Positions 17,451 through 25,298 of a DNA stretch of 64,000 bases are shown here, piece after piece. The translations under genes and the position numbers were made by a program. Within the stretch, counting starts at the first letter, position 1, and each line of letters begins with the position of its first letter. Under the pieces are notes generated by a model. That model had not been told where the DNA came from and did not search any database. It was given only the letters and a program-made list of their open reading frames with translations. Origin of the DNA: Oscillospiraceae bacterium (GTDB lineage Bacteria; Bacillota; Clostridia; Oscillospirales; JAKOTC01); contig DAOPZJ010000002.1 in assembly GCA_035353335.1 (NCBI GenBank), positions 50,757-114,756 on the forward strand, given 5' to 3'.

Positions 17451-17524
17451 ACCTTACCTCCCTTGTTAAAGGGAGGGGGACCACTAAAGCGCCGTTTAAG
17501 CGCTTTAGTGGTGGAGGGATTCAT
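17451..17524. repeat. Two-hairpin dispersed repeat, copy 1
   Basis: Hairpin one is CCTCCCTT-GTTA-AAGGGAGG (17457-17476). Hairpin two has 12-bp arms CCACTAAAGCGC and GCGCTTTAGTGG (17481-17511). The core GGGAGGGGGACCAC and the end GGAGGGATTC recur in copy 2 at 44478-44549. It is non-coding and lies between two minus-strand operons. Confidence 0.6.
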
Positions 17525-17552
17525 TACCGGCTGTAAAAGCCGAGTAAGCGAA

Positions 17553-17577
17553 AAAGAACGGCTTTCGCCGTTCTTTT
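17553..17577 (-). terminator. Terminator after the sigma/anti-sigma operon
   Basis: Stem AAAGAACGGC / GCCGTTCTTT with a 4-nt loop is flanked by A/T runs on both sides. It lies 15 bp past the stop of the minus-strand gene ending at 17592. Confidence 0.75.
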
Positions 17578-17591
17578 CATCAGGTTATTCC

Positions 17592-19247
17592 TCACTTAAA
17601 CGTAATCAACTGTAAAAGCGCATCGAGCGAATAATACGGCCAAGCATTCGTGTTTTCGTTCAACTGCAAAACAATCAGCTTTCCGCCCGTCTCGAAGAAG
17701 AAGTAGTGAGTATGAGTCATCGCACCGCCCAGAATACTAGCTGTGATATCGGCATACCGGACATTGCCCAAGGAGCAAGTTCCATCTTTGATCGTCGTAT
17801 TGGAAACCGCCCAGTTGTATTTCATGAAGTATTCCTGCAGCATCCGGTCAGCTGCGGCGGAGAAGGTCTCCCCATTTAGTTCGTAACCGGTCAGGGTGAT
17901 CATGCAATCATGCCCGTTAATTGTGCAGGAGTTCTCGCTCTCGTAACGCGGGCTTCCACAATACTTGTATCCTTCTTTTCGCTCTTCAGGATACATCCCA
18001 TCGAGATAAGTGACCAATTCGTTTCCGAGATCAAATACCAGATCGAAAACTTCGTATTTGGGTACAATCTCGGTTCCGGTCTCCCGGTCAATCACCGGCA
18101 GATTTACATCCATCGGGAACTCCACCGTGTCATAGACCATGAATGACTTGACTTGCGATGTGTCCATTACTTCATTGAACAGATATATACCCGTATTGGC
18201 GGAAATTCTGATGCCCATTTCGTCCTGAGACATCTCGGTGAGTGTCTTTTCTGTGCCATCGCCAAACACAAGTTCGGCGCTGCGATATAATGAACCGTTG
18301 ATATAATCCATAAAACCAGCTCTCTGCATTCCCGAACTGCTTAACGCACCGGTACTCTTCACATAGACCGCCAGCGGCGTGATCGTCACGGTATCAGCAA
18401 GCCGAGTGCCGTTAAACAGCATTGTCGGATGCGTCTGCTTGAGATACTGCCTGTAATACTCCTGCACCGAGCGGGTGACCGACGGCGCTTTCTGAGTCAT
18501 TTTCGGTAATGTAAGTTCCGGACCGCCGGAAAAATTGCCGTACCAACTACCGCAAGTTCCTATGCCGATATTTAACGTCTGATTCTCACCGTTTATAACA
18601 TAGAGCGCATAGTAATCGGTATCCTCTGTTTTCAAATTATCGATCGCATGAATCAGATATTTCGCATCATTTTCCTCTTTAAATGCCGCATTGGGGCGAA
18701 TTAAAACAAGCTGTTGGTATGCGAATATTTGATTTTCAAAAGTGCTGTACCCGTTAAATGTCGTGAAATATTCCGGGTTATCTTGCGAATTATAATATTC
18801 GAGAAAACGATCGGCATTTAAATTCACCTGAGCAAAGCTCTTAAATATCATCGTGCTTCCGTTATCAATCGCCTTCGAAACCCCGACCGTCAGCCGCTTG
18901 ACCGAGAAGATATACGCGGTGGTGTATTCATCGGCAACCGCCTCATGCAGCGTCAATTCGTAGTTTTCATCCGATGCTTTAGTGTTGATGATCTCGCTGT
19001 ACGGCATGATCGGCTCGATGTTTTCGCCGTAAATCGATTTAAACAGCGCTATCCCTCCGACCGCAGCCGCCGTGACCACCAAAACCGAAGCAAGGATGAT
19101 GCTGGCCATCGCCGAAACCGACCGCTTGACAAACGGTTTTGCGGTTGCTGTTATTTCCGAAATCCTGTTTTTAACCCGGTATTTCAACTCCTGCGGCATG
19201 ACGTATTTTTCGCCGTCAAATACCGCTTTGAACTCTTTTTCCCTCAT
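17592..19247 (-). CDS. Membrane-anchored putative anti-sigma factor with large extracellular domain
   Basis: A 551-aa protein with a short cytosolic N-terminus of about 44 residues, one transmembrane helix near residues 45-70 (IILASVLVVTAAAVGGIALF), and a long extracellular region. This layout, and the start inside the end of an ECF sigma gene (32-nt overlap, with GAGGA as ribosome-binding site), is typical of anti-sigma factors of the DUF4179 kind. The extracellular part has no catalytic motif that I recognise; it contains a DUF4179-like start (SEIINTKASDENYELTLHEAVADE) and a beta-rich C-terminal half. Likely role: holds the sigma factor at the membrane until an outside signal arrives. The sensed signal is unknown. 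Confidence 0.7.
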   Translation of the reverse strand: MREKEFKAVFDGEKYVMPQELKYRVKNRISEITATAKPFVKRSVSAMASIILASVLVVTAAAVGGIALFKSIYGENIEPIMPYSEIINTKASDENYELTLHEAVADEYTTAYIFSVKRLTVGVSKAIDNGSTMIFKSFAQVNLNADRFLEYYNSQDNPEYFTTFNGYSTFENQIFAYQQLVLIRPNAAFKEENDAKYLIHAIDNLKTEDTDYYALYVINGENQTLNIGIGTCGSWYGNFSGGPELTLPKMTQKAPSVTRSVQEYYRQYLKQTHPTMLFNGTRLADTVTITPLAVYVKSTGALSSSGMQRAGFMDYINGSLYRSAELVFGDGTEKTLTEMSQDEMGIRISANTGIYLFNEVMDTSQVKSFMVYDTVEFPMDVNLPVIDRETGTEIVPKYEVFDLVFDLGNELVTYLDGMYPEERKEGYKYCGSPRYESENSCTINGHDCMITLTGYELNGETFSAAADRMLQEYFMKYNWAVSNTTIKDGTCSLGNVRYADITASILGGAMTHTHYFFFETGGKLIVLQLNENTNAWPYYSLDALLQLITFK

Positions 19248-19713
19248 CGCACTCTTCCTCCATTTCCATGTGCAATAATTCTCTCCCGCGCTTCACGCGT
19301 GACCAAAATGCTGATTCGGTGATTGCAAGCATCTTGGACGCCTCCGCGCCGGTATATCCCTCGTAGTAGTAAAGATACAGTGCCTCCCGGTATTTTTCGG
19401 GGAGTTCTTCAACTGCGAGCACCGTCAAATCCTCGGCTGGCGCGGCGGGTTCAGGGATGGAGTCGAACTCCACCCTCGTTTTGCTCCACCAGTTGGCAAG
19501 GACGTTTTTACATCTGTTCTTCGCGGCGACGATCAGCCAGGCCTTCAGATGATCGTCCCCGTTGAACGCTTTTGGGTGAGAAAGGAGCTTTAAGAATATG
19601 TCCGCCACGGCGTCTTCCGCATCTGCCGGATTTTTGAGATACATCATGCAGACGCGATAGACGGTGCCGGAAAATAAGTCATACGCGCGCTCGACAAACT
19701 TTGCATCGGCCAT
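19216..19713 (-). CDS. ECF-type RNA polymerase sigma factor
   Basis: A 165-aa sigma-70 family protein with only regions 2 and 4. Region 2 contains YRVCMMYLKNPADAEDAVADIFLKLL, and region 4 contains LPEKYREALYLYYYEGYTGAEASKML followed by SAFWSRVKRGRELL, the helix-turn-helix that reads the -35 element. The ATG at 19713 follows AAAGGGG with 8-nt spacing; an earlier in-frame GTG (19731) has no better site. Its stop codon lies inside the next gene, the membrane anti-sigma factor, so the two are co-translated. Its target genes cannot be named from sequence. Confidence 0.9.
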   Translation of the reverse strand: MADAKFVERAYDLFSGTVYRVCMMYLKNPADAEDAVADIFLKLLSHPKAFNGDDHLKAWLIVAAKNRCKNVLANWWSKTRVEFDSIPEPAAPAEDLTVLAVEELPEKYREALYLYYYEGYTGAEASKMLAITESAFWSRVKRGRELLHMEMEEECDEGKRVQSGI

Positions 19714-19790
19714 CCTCAACGCCCCTTTCACTCATAAAACAATCGAAGTTCCTGTTCTAAATCCCGAATACCGGATATATCATTTTTTAA

Positions 19791-19824
19791 ATGTCGAAAA
19801 TTAAGATTTAATGTCGATTATTAA
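19791..19824 (+). repeat. 20-bp-spaced direct repeats upstream of a promoter
   Basis: ATGTCGAAAATTAA (19791-19804) and ATGTCGATTATTAA (19811-19824) are identical at 12 of 14 positions and repeat exactly 20 bp apart, two turns of the helix. They end 14 bp before the -35 box at 19839. That is the expected geometry for an activator that binds one face of the DNA. Confidence 0.6.
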
Positions 19825-19838
19825 TTGTTATAATTGTA

Positions 19839-19867
19839 TTGACATTTATTTGGATTTGGTGTAATAT
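19839..19867 (+). promoter_or_regulatory. Consensus sigma-A promoter of the accessory block
   Basis: The -35 TTGACA (19839-19844) is a perfect match. A 17-bp spacer and a -10 TAATAT (19862-19867) follow. Transcription would start near 19874 and run into the small ORF at 20057. Confidence 0.8.
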
Positions 19868-20056
19868 ACTAGAAGATAGAGATTGAGGAAGAAATAGATG
19901 AGGAAATTTCAATAAAAGAAGGGATATAGCGCAAAATTAGAGTTACATATATGAGTTATAATATGCATATTAATTATTAATATGTAACCGTTATTCGAAG
20001 GCTTATTAAGCGAATTCGTTTTAATAAAATTACGATTTGAAGGAGGTGAAAACGCG

Positions 20057-20227
20057 ATGGGAGCATGGAAATCGGTTTTCTTTCGGATGCGTTTGATTTT
20101 CATTGGAAACGATTCTGATCAAGTTGGTTTCGCCGATAATAAATCGGAGAGGATCAAACGGCATGTTTCCTGTCAACTGTGTCGGGCAACAGGGCCCGTA
20201 CGGGAAGTACTGATTGAGATTGTTTGA
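20057..20227 (+). CDS. Small ORF of 56 codons with strong ribosome-binding site
   Basis: The ribosome-binding site AAGGAGGTGA (20040-20049) is a perfect Shine-Dalgarno match, 7 nt before the ATG. The product is basic and begins MGAWKSVFFRMRLIFIGND, with a CQLC pair near residue 39; no signal peptide or known family is recognised. It follows the consensus promoter at 19839-19867. An imperfect hairpin with CCGGCTT/AAGCCGG ends lies just after the stop. A shorter frame inside it (ATG at 20163, 16 codons, after GAGAGGA) is also possible, so the real product is open. It could be a leader peptide, a small regulator or a degraded gene. Confidence 0.4.
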   Translation: MGAWKSVFFRMRLIFIGNDSDQVGFADNKSERIKRHVSCQLCRATGPVREVLIEIV

Positions 20228-20304
20228 CCGGCTTCCGAGGAATACAGGTCTTCGAAAGCCGGTATCATCCGCCTGTGAATTAAAAAGTATGCAGCACAAT
20301 GGTA

Positions 20305-20333
20305 TTGACCGACTGTGTCGAATATGGTAAAAT
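20305..20333 (+). promoter_or_regulatory. Promoter of the secreted small protein
   Basis: A -35 TTGACC (20305-20310), a 17-bp spacer and a -10 TAAAAT (20328-20333). The predicted start near 20340 falls at the ribosome-binding site, leaving a leader of about 13 nt. Either the start is unusual or transcription comes from further upstream. Confidence 0.55.
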
Positions 20334-20352
20334 ATATAAGGAGGAAATAAAA

Positions 20353-20697
20353 ATGTTTAAAAAGATTCGCAAATATCTGATCGTCCTGATGGCGGTTCTC
20401 ATGGTGGCGTCACTCGCTGTCATTCCGATGAGCGCCGTTTGTTCGATTGACGGTGATTACGATCAAGACGAATATCAACAACCAGACGGCTTTTGGGTAT
20501 ATGCTGCTAATGGATGGGCATATTATTCTGATTCACCGTTCTCGTGTTGTTTGACAACTACAGCCGGAACCAGTTGGGGTTACGGTGAACCCGGCGGTAC
20601 CTTGGCACGCGCCCAAGTTTATGTTAGTGGTTTAACTTATCAAGATGCTTTGGCTCATGATGTAACCAACTTCACATATAGTTGTTTTTGTCATTGA
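20353..20697 (+). CDS. Secreted small Cys-containing protein, possible lactococcin-972-like bacteriocin
   Basis: A 114-aa precursor. Residues 1-31 form a clear signal peptide (basic FKKIRK start, hydrophobic core, SAVC end). The mature part is acidic and rich in Tyr, Trp, Gly and Ser, with Cys in CC and CFCH and an aromatic pattern G.W.Y....YYS.....CC..T. This pattern, a mature length of about 80 residues, and an ABC system with large two-domain permeases downstream recall the lactococcin 972 family, but no firm motif match can be claimed by eye. AAGGAGG precedes the ATG. It has its own promoter and a strong terminator. Alternatives are a secreted signalling peptide or a surface protein of unknown role. 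Confidence 0.6.
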   Translation: MFKKIRKYLIVLMAVLMVASLAVIPMSAVCSIDGDYDQDEYQQPDGFWVYAANGWAYYSDSPFSCCLTTTAGTSWGYGEPGGTLARAQVYVSGLTYQDALAHDVTNFTYSCFCH

Positions 20698-20745
20698 GTC
20701 TCTTCCCGGTGGAAATTAATAAAGATTATCTTTATTAAATAATAA

Positions 20746-20773
20746 AACCGGCGTGGGTTCTCCCACGCCGGTT
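20746..20773 (+). terminator. Strong hairpin after the secreted protein
   Basis: Perfect 12-bp stem AACCGGCGTGGG / CCCACGCCGGTT with loop TTCT. The downstream T run is poor (CACCGAATTT), so some read-through to the following lipoprotein gene is possible. Confidence 0.75.
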
Positions 20774-20823
20774 CACCGAATTTAGTATATGATAATTAGC
20801 TAAAATATATGAAAGGATTTATT

Positions 20824-22326
20824 ATGATGATAAAGAGGGCAGTGCTTTTATTATCAGTAACACTTATGGTATTTTTAACAAGTTGCGAAAATAAAAATAT
20901 AACTATTGAAAAAAGATATGAAATTCCTATATCAGGAAATACTCGCTCGATTAAAAACTTTGTTGATAGTAATGGTGAATTATACACTTGGGGATTTGAC
21001 AATTATTTGGGGGGAGAGAGCTCAAAAAGTACCTCTGGTTCATTGGCAAATGTCTCCTCATTAGGCCAAGGCGATGTGTTATATAACAACTCCCCCACGC
21101 GGATCTATTCGAATATAAAAACTCTTTATATGACAAGAGCGGTCACATGGGATTATAAAATGTTAGAATGGGGTTTCCGGTCTGATAAAAAGGCGACAAC
21201 ACCAAAAGTGGTGCGGGATGATGTTTCATATATTTTTGAAAATTTTTATATTACATCTTCGGGTGACCTTTATTCATATATAATGTTTGATGACCACTCA
21301 AATGAAAAAAATTATGAGACCGGAGATGTATTGATCGATACTGGCGTGGTAGATTTAGAATCGGTAGCATATGGAATTGATAACAACGGATTTATCGGCT
21401 TAAAAAAAGATGGATCTGTATGGGTTTATACATTCTATTACGGTGACCTTAAAAATAAATTTAAAGTTGCTGAAGGTGTAAAGCAGATGTACACAGGATA
21501 CTTGGCGAGCGGAACGGTCTTTTTATTAAAAAAAGATGGGTCACTTTGGAGTTTTGGCAATAATGAATTCGGGCAATGTGGTAACGGTGAATACGGAGAT
21601 TTGAACCTTAGTACGATTGATTGCGTTGTTTCCGAACCATACAAGGTGCTAGAAAACGTGAAAAACATGTACTACAGTCGTTGGCGGGCGGCATATGCAG
21701 TAACCGAAAACGGTGACCTATATGGATGGGGCTGTAACGATTGCGATTTATTTTTACAGGGCGGAGAAAAAACGATGCATTCCGATAGTATACATTCGAT
21801 CTTTACTACACCTGTTTTAATTATGAGTGGTGTGAAAGAAGTGATTTACAGCGGAAACTTCAATACAGCTTGCCTGATAATCAAAAAAGATAATTCTTTA
21901 TGGGCATGGGGGACAAACGCTTATGGAGAACTCGGAAATGGGACGCTGCCAAAGGTTGAAAATTACGGACCTGCGGCTTTGAGCGAATTACTGATAGAAT
22001 ATAAAGCCGAGTTTTTCGAGCCGATAAAAATTCTCGACGGGGTCAAGCGGTATGTCGGCTGTCAGGATTACCTGCAATTCGTTGAGATGTTAGACGGCAG
22101 AATCATGTATTGGGGACTGGATTATCTTGTGGTGGATGAGGAAGATGATTGGGACTTCCAAAGCAGTTGGAATGATCTGTTATTTGAAAAGCACTATATT
22201 ATTCCTATACCGATTGAGTTCACAGTTGATACATATTTTCAGACCGCTCTGGATTATATTGCTGCGCAATCAGGTGTGGATGTCTCGCAATATGAGGCGG
22301 CGCATTATATTAATGACCAAAACTGA
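20824..22326 (+). CDS. RCC1-repeat (beta-propeller) lipoprotein
   Basis: A 500-aa surface protein with a lipoprotein signal (lipobox LTSC at about residue 21). The body carries RCC1-type repeats, seen as LYTWGFDNYLGG, SLWSFGNNEFGQCGNG, LYGWGCNDC and SLWAWGTNAYGELGNG, alternating with weaker copies (SVWVYTF). Such repeats fold as a seven-bladed propeller and usually bind proteins or ligands. I chose the second in-frame ATG (20824), 6 nt after AAAGGA. Its base composition is clearly more AT-rich than the core genes on either side, which suggests transfer. It lies between the secreted protein and the ABC operon; a role as surface receptor or binding partner is inference. Confidence 0.8.
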   Translation: MMIKRAVLLLSVTLMVFLTSCENKNITIEKRYEIPISGNTRSIKNFVDSNGELYTWGFDNYLGGESSKSTSGSLANVSSLGQGDVLYNNSPTRIYSNIKTLYMTRAVTWDYKMLEWGFRSDKKATTPKVVRDDVSYIFENFYITSSGDLYSYIMFDDHSNEKNYETGDVLIDTGVVDLESVAYGIDNNGFIGLKKDGSVWVYTFYYGDLKNKFKVAEGVKQMYTGYLASGTVFLLKKDGSLWSFGNNEFGQCGNGEYGDLNLSTIDCVVSEPYKVLENVKNMYYSRWRAAYAVTENGDLYGWGCNDCDLFLQGGEKTMHSDSIHSIFTTPVLIMSGVKEVIYSGNFNTACLIIKKDNSLWAWGTNAYGELGNGTLPKVENYGPAALSELLIEYKAEFFEPIKILDGVKRYVGCQDYLQFVEMLDGRIMYWGLDYLVVDEEDDWDFQSSWNDLLFEKHYIIPIPIEFTVDTYFQTALDYIAAQSGVDVSQYEAAHYINDQN

Positions 22327-22393
22327 GTGATTCATACGTTTTAAAAATGAGATATCCACTTTACGAACTTAGATTTGAAAGGGGACATGATTC

Positions 22394-22762
22394 ATGAAAA
22401 CACGCAAATATATGGCACTGGTAGCAACCGTATTAACGATCACGATAATTTTATTGGCAGGATGTTCATCGAAAAAAGCGTTTATTGGGGAATGGAGATA
22501 TCAGGAATCGCTGGCAAAAATTACTTACATCTTTAAAAAAGACGGTACAATGTCGTATATTGTGTCAATAGCTTCAGTGGGTGGAGGAAGTAATGATAAT
22601 AAAAACGAAGGTGAATACCTGATTAAAGACGGTAAGTTAATCATGAGCGGATTATATCTAGATATAGAAAACAAGGAATACAGCTATTTACTGAGCGAGG
22701 ATGGGAAAACACTGATACTAACAAGGGACGGCGAGGATATTGTGCTGACTAAAGCCGAATAA
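22394..22762 (+). CDS. Small lipoprotein, lipocalin-like beta-rich
   Basis: A 122-aa protein with a lipoprotein signal peptide (LLAGC, Cys at about residue 24). The mature part opens with FIGEWRYQESLAKITYIFKKDG and continues with repeated beta strands (GEYLIKDGKLIM, SYLLSEDGKTLILTRDGED). This is the pattern of small DUF-type lipoproteins that begin with a G.W.Y motif, as in lipocalin-like folds. AAGGGG precedes the ATG. It is the first gene of a tight cluster: its stop is 15 nt before the first permease gene. It could be an accessory or immunity lipoprotein of the ABC system, but nothing in the sequence proves this. Confidence 0.7.
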   Translation: MKTRKYMALVATVLTITIILLAGCSSKKAFIGEWRYQESLAKITYIFKKDGTMSYIVSIASVGGGSNDNKNEGEYLIKDGKLIMSGLYLDIENKEYSYLLSEDGKTLILTRDGEDIVLTKAE

Positions 22763-22777
22763 AGAAGGTGAAATTTA

Positions 22778-24172
22778 ATGAAAATTATCTTGGAGCAGGC
22801 GTTTCACAGCTTGACGCGCCGAAAGCTCCTCTCCGCGTTGATCATTGTGATGATGGTGGTCGGCTTGTTTCTGATTATCGGCGCGATGGGATATGCCGAG
22901 CACAACGAAGAACGCGTGAACGACTTTTATTCGGCATATCCGGTGGATGAGTATCGGTTTTTCATCCAGCAACCAATGAATATGGGTGAAAATACATTTG
23001 ACTATACCGACGGGCAGGTCGAAGGATTGCGCAATTACTTCCGACAGATCAACGCCGCACCGGAGTTCGAATTTTTACATTTTACGGATAGCGCTCTTTC
23101 TTTATATGATTTAAAGGTTGGGGATAATTGTCTGGTCGGTTATCAGGATTTCGATGCGGCGCGCGAAAGAATTTTTATAGAGAGTACCGGTAAATATCTG
23201 TCGAATGCGGCAGCGTATTCGATCGACGCCCGTGTTTTCGAACGATTTAATCTAAAGACAGCGGTCGGAATCGACTTTCGAAATTTCGATCACACCGATT
23301 ATAACGCCAAGTTGATTCCAATCGTCTGCGGCTGGGCATGGCACGAATATTATAAGGTTGGCGATATTTTGCAAGGTGCATCGTATTTATATAACGGATT
23401 TCCGCAAGATTATCAGATTGTAGGTTTTCTCGAACCCGGAACTTCGATTTTACCGCCGGATGCACAGGACTTTGAAACGATTGTATCATTAGATACTTAT
23501 ATATTGATTCCCTATCTGGATTACACCCTCATGAAAATGCCGACAGAGCCGGATAGGAATGATCCTGCATATTCGACATTATCATATTACGAAAAATACG
23601 GAAGAGTATCATATATCATGCAATTAGGAAATTTATGCGAGGGAATCATTTTCACAAAAGATGTATCATATCCAATCGATCAATATGTCAAGCAAAACGG
23701 ATTCTCCACGCTTTCGCCGCGTCGCGTGATGATGATCAGTGACAGCTTCAAACAGAGTGCCAATGATTATTTCGACTTATTATTGCTGGCTTCGGTATTG
23801 ATTCTCGCCAGTTCTACTTTGTGCTTGTCGTTAAATTTAGCTAACAAACTGATGGCTTCATTCAAAACCTATACCATTCATTTGATCTCGGGCGGGACGG
23901 TGGCGCACATCAAGTGGTTCATGGTGTTCGAAGTGTTGGTGATCATGTTTATCTCGAATATCGGGGCGTTTTTATGCGCGCTGTTTTTCGGCGGCGGGGT
24001 GTTTACATATAGCCAAATGGGCATTTTCGGGGTTCACGTCTCGGAAATCAGCCCGTTCTCCGCCGCATGCGCCGTTGGCGTGAGCTTGGTCGTTTCACTG
24101 ATTGCGCTTGCTTTCCCGCTGATTAAAATTTCCGTTGTGGAATACGACACGCTGCTGCGGGGAAAGGAATAA
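22778..24172 (+). CDS. FtsX/MacB-like ABC transporter permease, first half
   Basis: A 464-aa membrane protein. One hydrophobic helix near residues 18-40 (LSALIIVMMVVGLFLIIGAM) is followed by an extracellular domain of about 290 residues and then three helices near 331-355, 384-410 and 420-450. This one-plus-three topology is that of MacB/FtsX-type permeases, which do not move substrate through the membrane in the usual way but pull on outside partners. AAGGTGA precedes the ATG. The next gene, 8 bp on, has the same topology, so the pair may correspond to a single longer permease in related systems. Confidence 0.75.
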   Translation: MKIILEQAFHSLTRRKLLSALIIVMMVVGLFLIIGAMGYAEHNEERVNDFYSAYPVDEYRFFIQQPMNMGENTFDYTDGQVEGLRNYFRQINAAPEFEFLHFTDSALSLYDLKVGDNCLVGYQDFDAARERIFIESTGKYLSNAAAYSIDARVFERFNLKTAVGIDFRNFDHTDYNAKLIPIVCGWAWHEYYKVGDILQGASYLYNGFPQDYQIVGFLEPGTSILPPDAQDFETIVSLDTYILIPYLDYTLMKMPTEPDRNDPAYSTLSYYEKYGRVSYIMQLGNLCEGIIFTKDVSYPIDQYVKQNGFSTLSPRRVMMISDSFKQSANDYFDLLLLASVLILASSTLCLSLNLANKLMASFKTYTIHLISGGTVAHIKWFMVFEVLVIMFISNIGAFLCALFFGGGVFTYSQMGIFGVHVSEISPFSAACAVGVSLVVSLIALAFPLIKISVVEYDTLLRGKE

Positions 24173-24180
24173 GTGGATAT

Positions 24181-25281
24181 ATGGAAAGAGATACGGTTTT
24201 TAAAAAAACGCGTAAAAAACATGCGAAATTGCGGATAAAAATCGAAGAGTTCGCGCTTGTAATCATCTTTGCGGCGATTGGTGTGGGCACCATATTTTTC
24301 GGCAGTTATGCGGTTGAGAAATATGAAATGAATCAAGCCGAGCAAGGTTTATTTAGCCAGAATGTATTCGTTATGGCTATGCGAGATGTGACCGGAAAAA
24401 TCGACATCACGCAGCAGGTGATGAGTTTTGTTAAAACTGAGGGCGATGTGATTATTTATCAGCGCGCACCGCTGCGTGATTACGCGGTCGCTTTCAGCGG
24501 TCAAATTCCGGCATCAATTCGAGTGACATACGGCAGATATTTCGATGAATTTGATTTCGGGATTGGAAAACACTATAGCGTTTTCGGAAAGAGCGTTTAT
24601 ATGTCGTCCGTCGTACGTGAGGACGGTGTTGATTACTATATCGACAAGACCACCGGGCAGAAGTGGGAAGCAATCGGAGCTGTCGGATATCCGGTAGTAA
24701 GCGATGTAAATATGATCAGAATGTTCAACATGGATGCCTACGGGGCATATGTGAGTCAATTGAATCCTTTTATTGTGGACTACGTCGGCGAGAACCGTAA
24801 AGAAGAGTTAAAGGCAGAATTGAGCGCAATTATTACTTCGACCGGTGCCACAGTTGTTGAGTTGGAAGTTCCAAGTTCAGCGTTTACAGTGTCCGGTTTT
24901 TTCAATATGGAGCTGTTGAACCTGATCATGTTGATCTTTGCTTGTTTCTGCGTGGTGCTCTCGACGGTACCGCTGACGCTGTTTTGGGCCGAGCGGCGCA
25001 GAAAGCGGGTGGCGGTTCAACGGATGCTTGGGTTTTCGACTTCGTTTACCCTGTGGCGGATGTTCGGACGATTGATGATTTTATTCCACTTGGGGTTTTT
25101 ACTCAGTTACGGTGTATATTTCATTATTGCAAAAGTCGGATATCTTAATTTGAAATCGTTTTTCAGCCCGGAAATGCTGGTGGCATATTTGGGTGCATTG
25201 GTGTTTAATATCCTGATTGCAGTCGTGCCGTTTGTGCAGACCATGCGGGTCGAGCCGGGTGACGCGCTGAGAAGAGAATAA
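24181..25281 (+). CDS. FtsX/MacB-like ABC transporter permease, second half
   Basis: A 366-aa protein with the same plan as its neighbour: a basic N-terminus, one helix near residues 21-43, an extracellular domain of about 180 residues, then three helices near 242-265, 290-315 and 325-350. The region WAERRRKRVAVQRMLGFS between helices two and three resembles the cytosolic coupling element of FtsX-like permeases. It ends 4 bases before the ATP-binding gene's ribosome-binding site and 18 nt before its ATG, and is thus co-transcribed with it. It is likely the heterodimer partner of the upstream permease. Confidence 0.75.
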   Translation: MERDTVFKKTRKKHAKLRIKIEEFALVIIFAAIGVGTIFFGSYAVEKYEMNQAEQGLFSQNVFVMAMRDVTGKIDITQQVMSFVKTEGDVIIYQRAPLRDYAVAFSGQIPASIRVTYGRYFDEFDFGIGKHYSVFGKSVYMSSVVREDGVDYYIDKTTGQKWEAIGAVGYPVVSDVNMIRMFNMDAYGAYVSQLNPFIVDYVGENRKEELKAELSAIITSTGATVVELEVPSSAFTVSGFFNMELLNLIMLIFACFCVVLSTVPLTLFWAERRRKRVAVQRMLGFSTSFTLWRMFGRLMILFHLGFLLSYGVYFIIAKVGYLNLKSFFSPEMLVAYLGALVFNILIAVVPFVQTMRVEPGDALRRE

Positions 25282-25298
25282 TGATTGGGGGAGAGATT

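Larger units (their letters stand above)
19714..20056. other. AT-rich intergenic region with divergent control signals
   Basis: This 343-bp stretch separates the minus-strand sigma gene from the plus-strand accessory block. It holds two direct repeats (19791-19824), a consensus promoter (19839-19867), a five-codon reading frame (ATG at 19899) behind GAGGAAG, and an inverted repeat GTTACATAT (19942-19950) / ATATGTAAC (19980-19988). No gene of normal size is seen. Confidence 0.6.

Noticed and set aside
20030..20299. Minus-strand frame of 89 codons in the accessory block
   Set aside because: No ribosome-binding site. It faces the plus-strand small ORF that has a perfect Shine-Dalgarno and promoter, so it was not called, though neither frame has a known family.
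19731..20352. Insertion sequence or phage boundary at the start of the AT-rich block
   Set aside because: No transposase, integrase, terminal inverted repeats with target duplication, or tRNA attachment site was found; only base composition hints at transfer.
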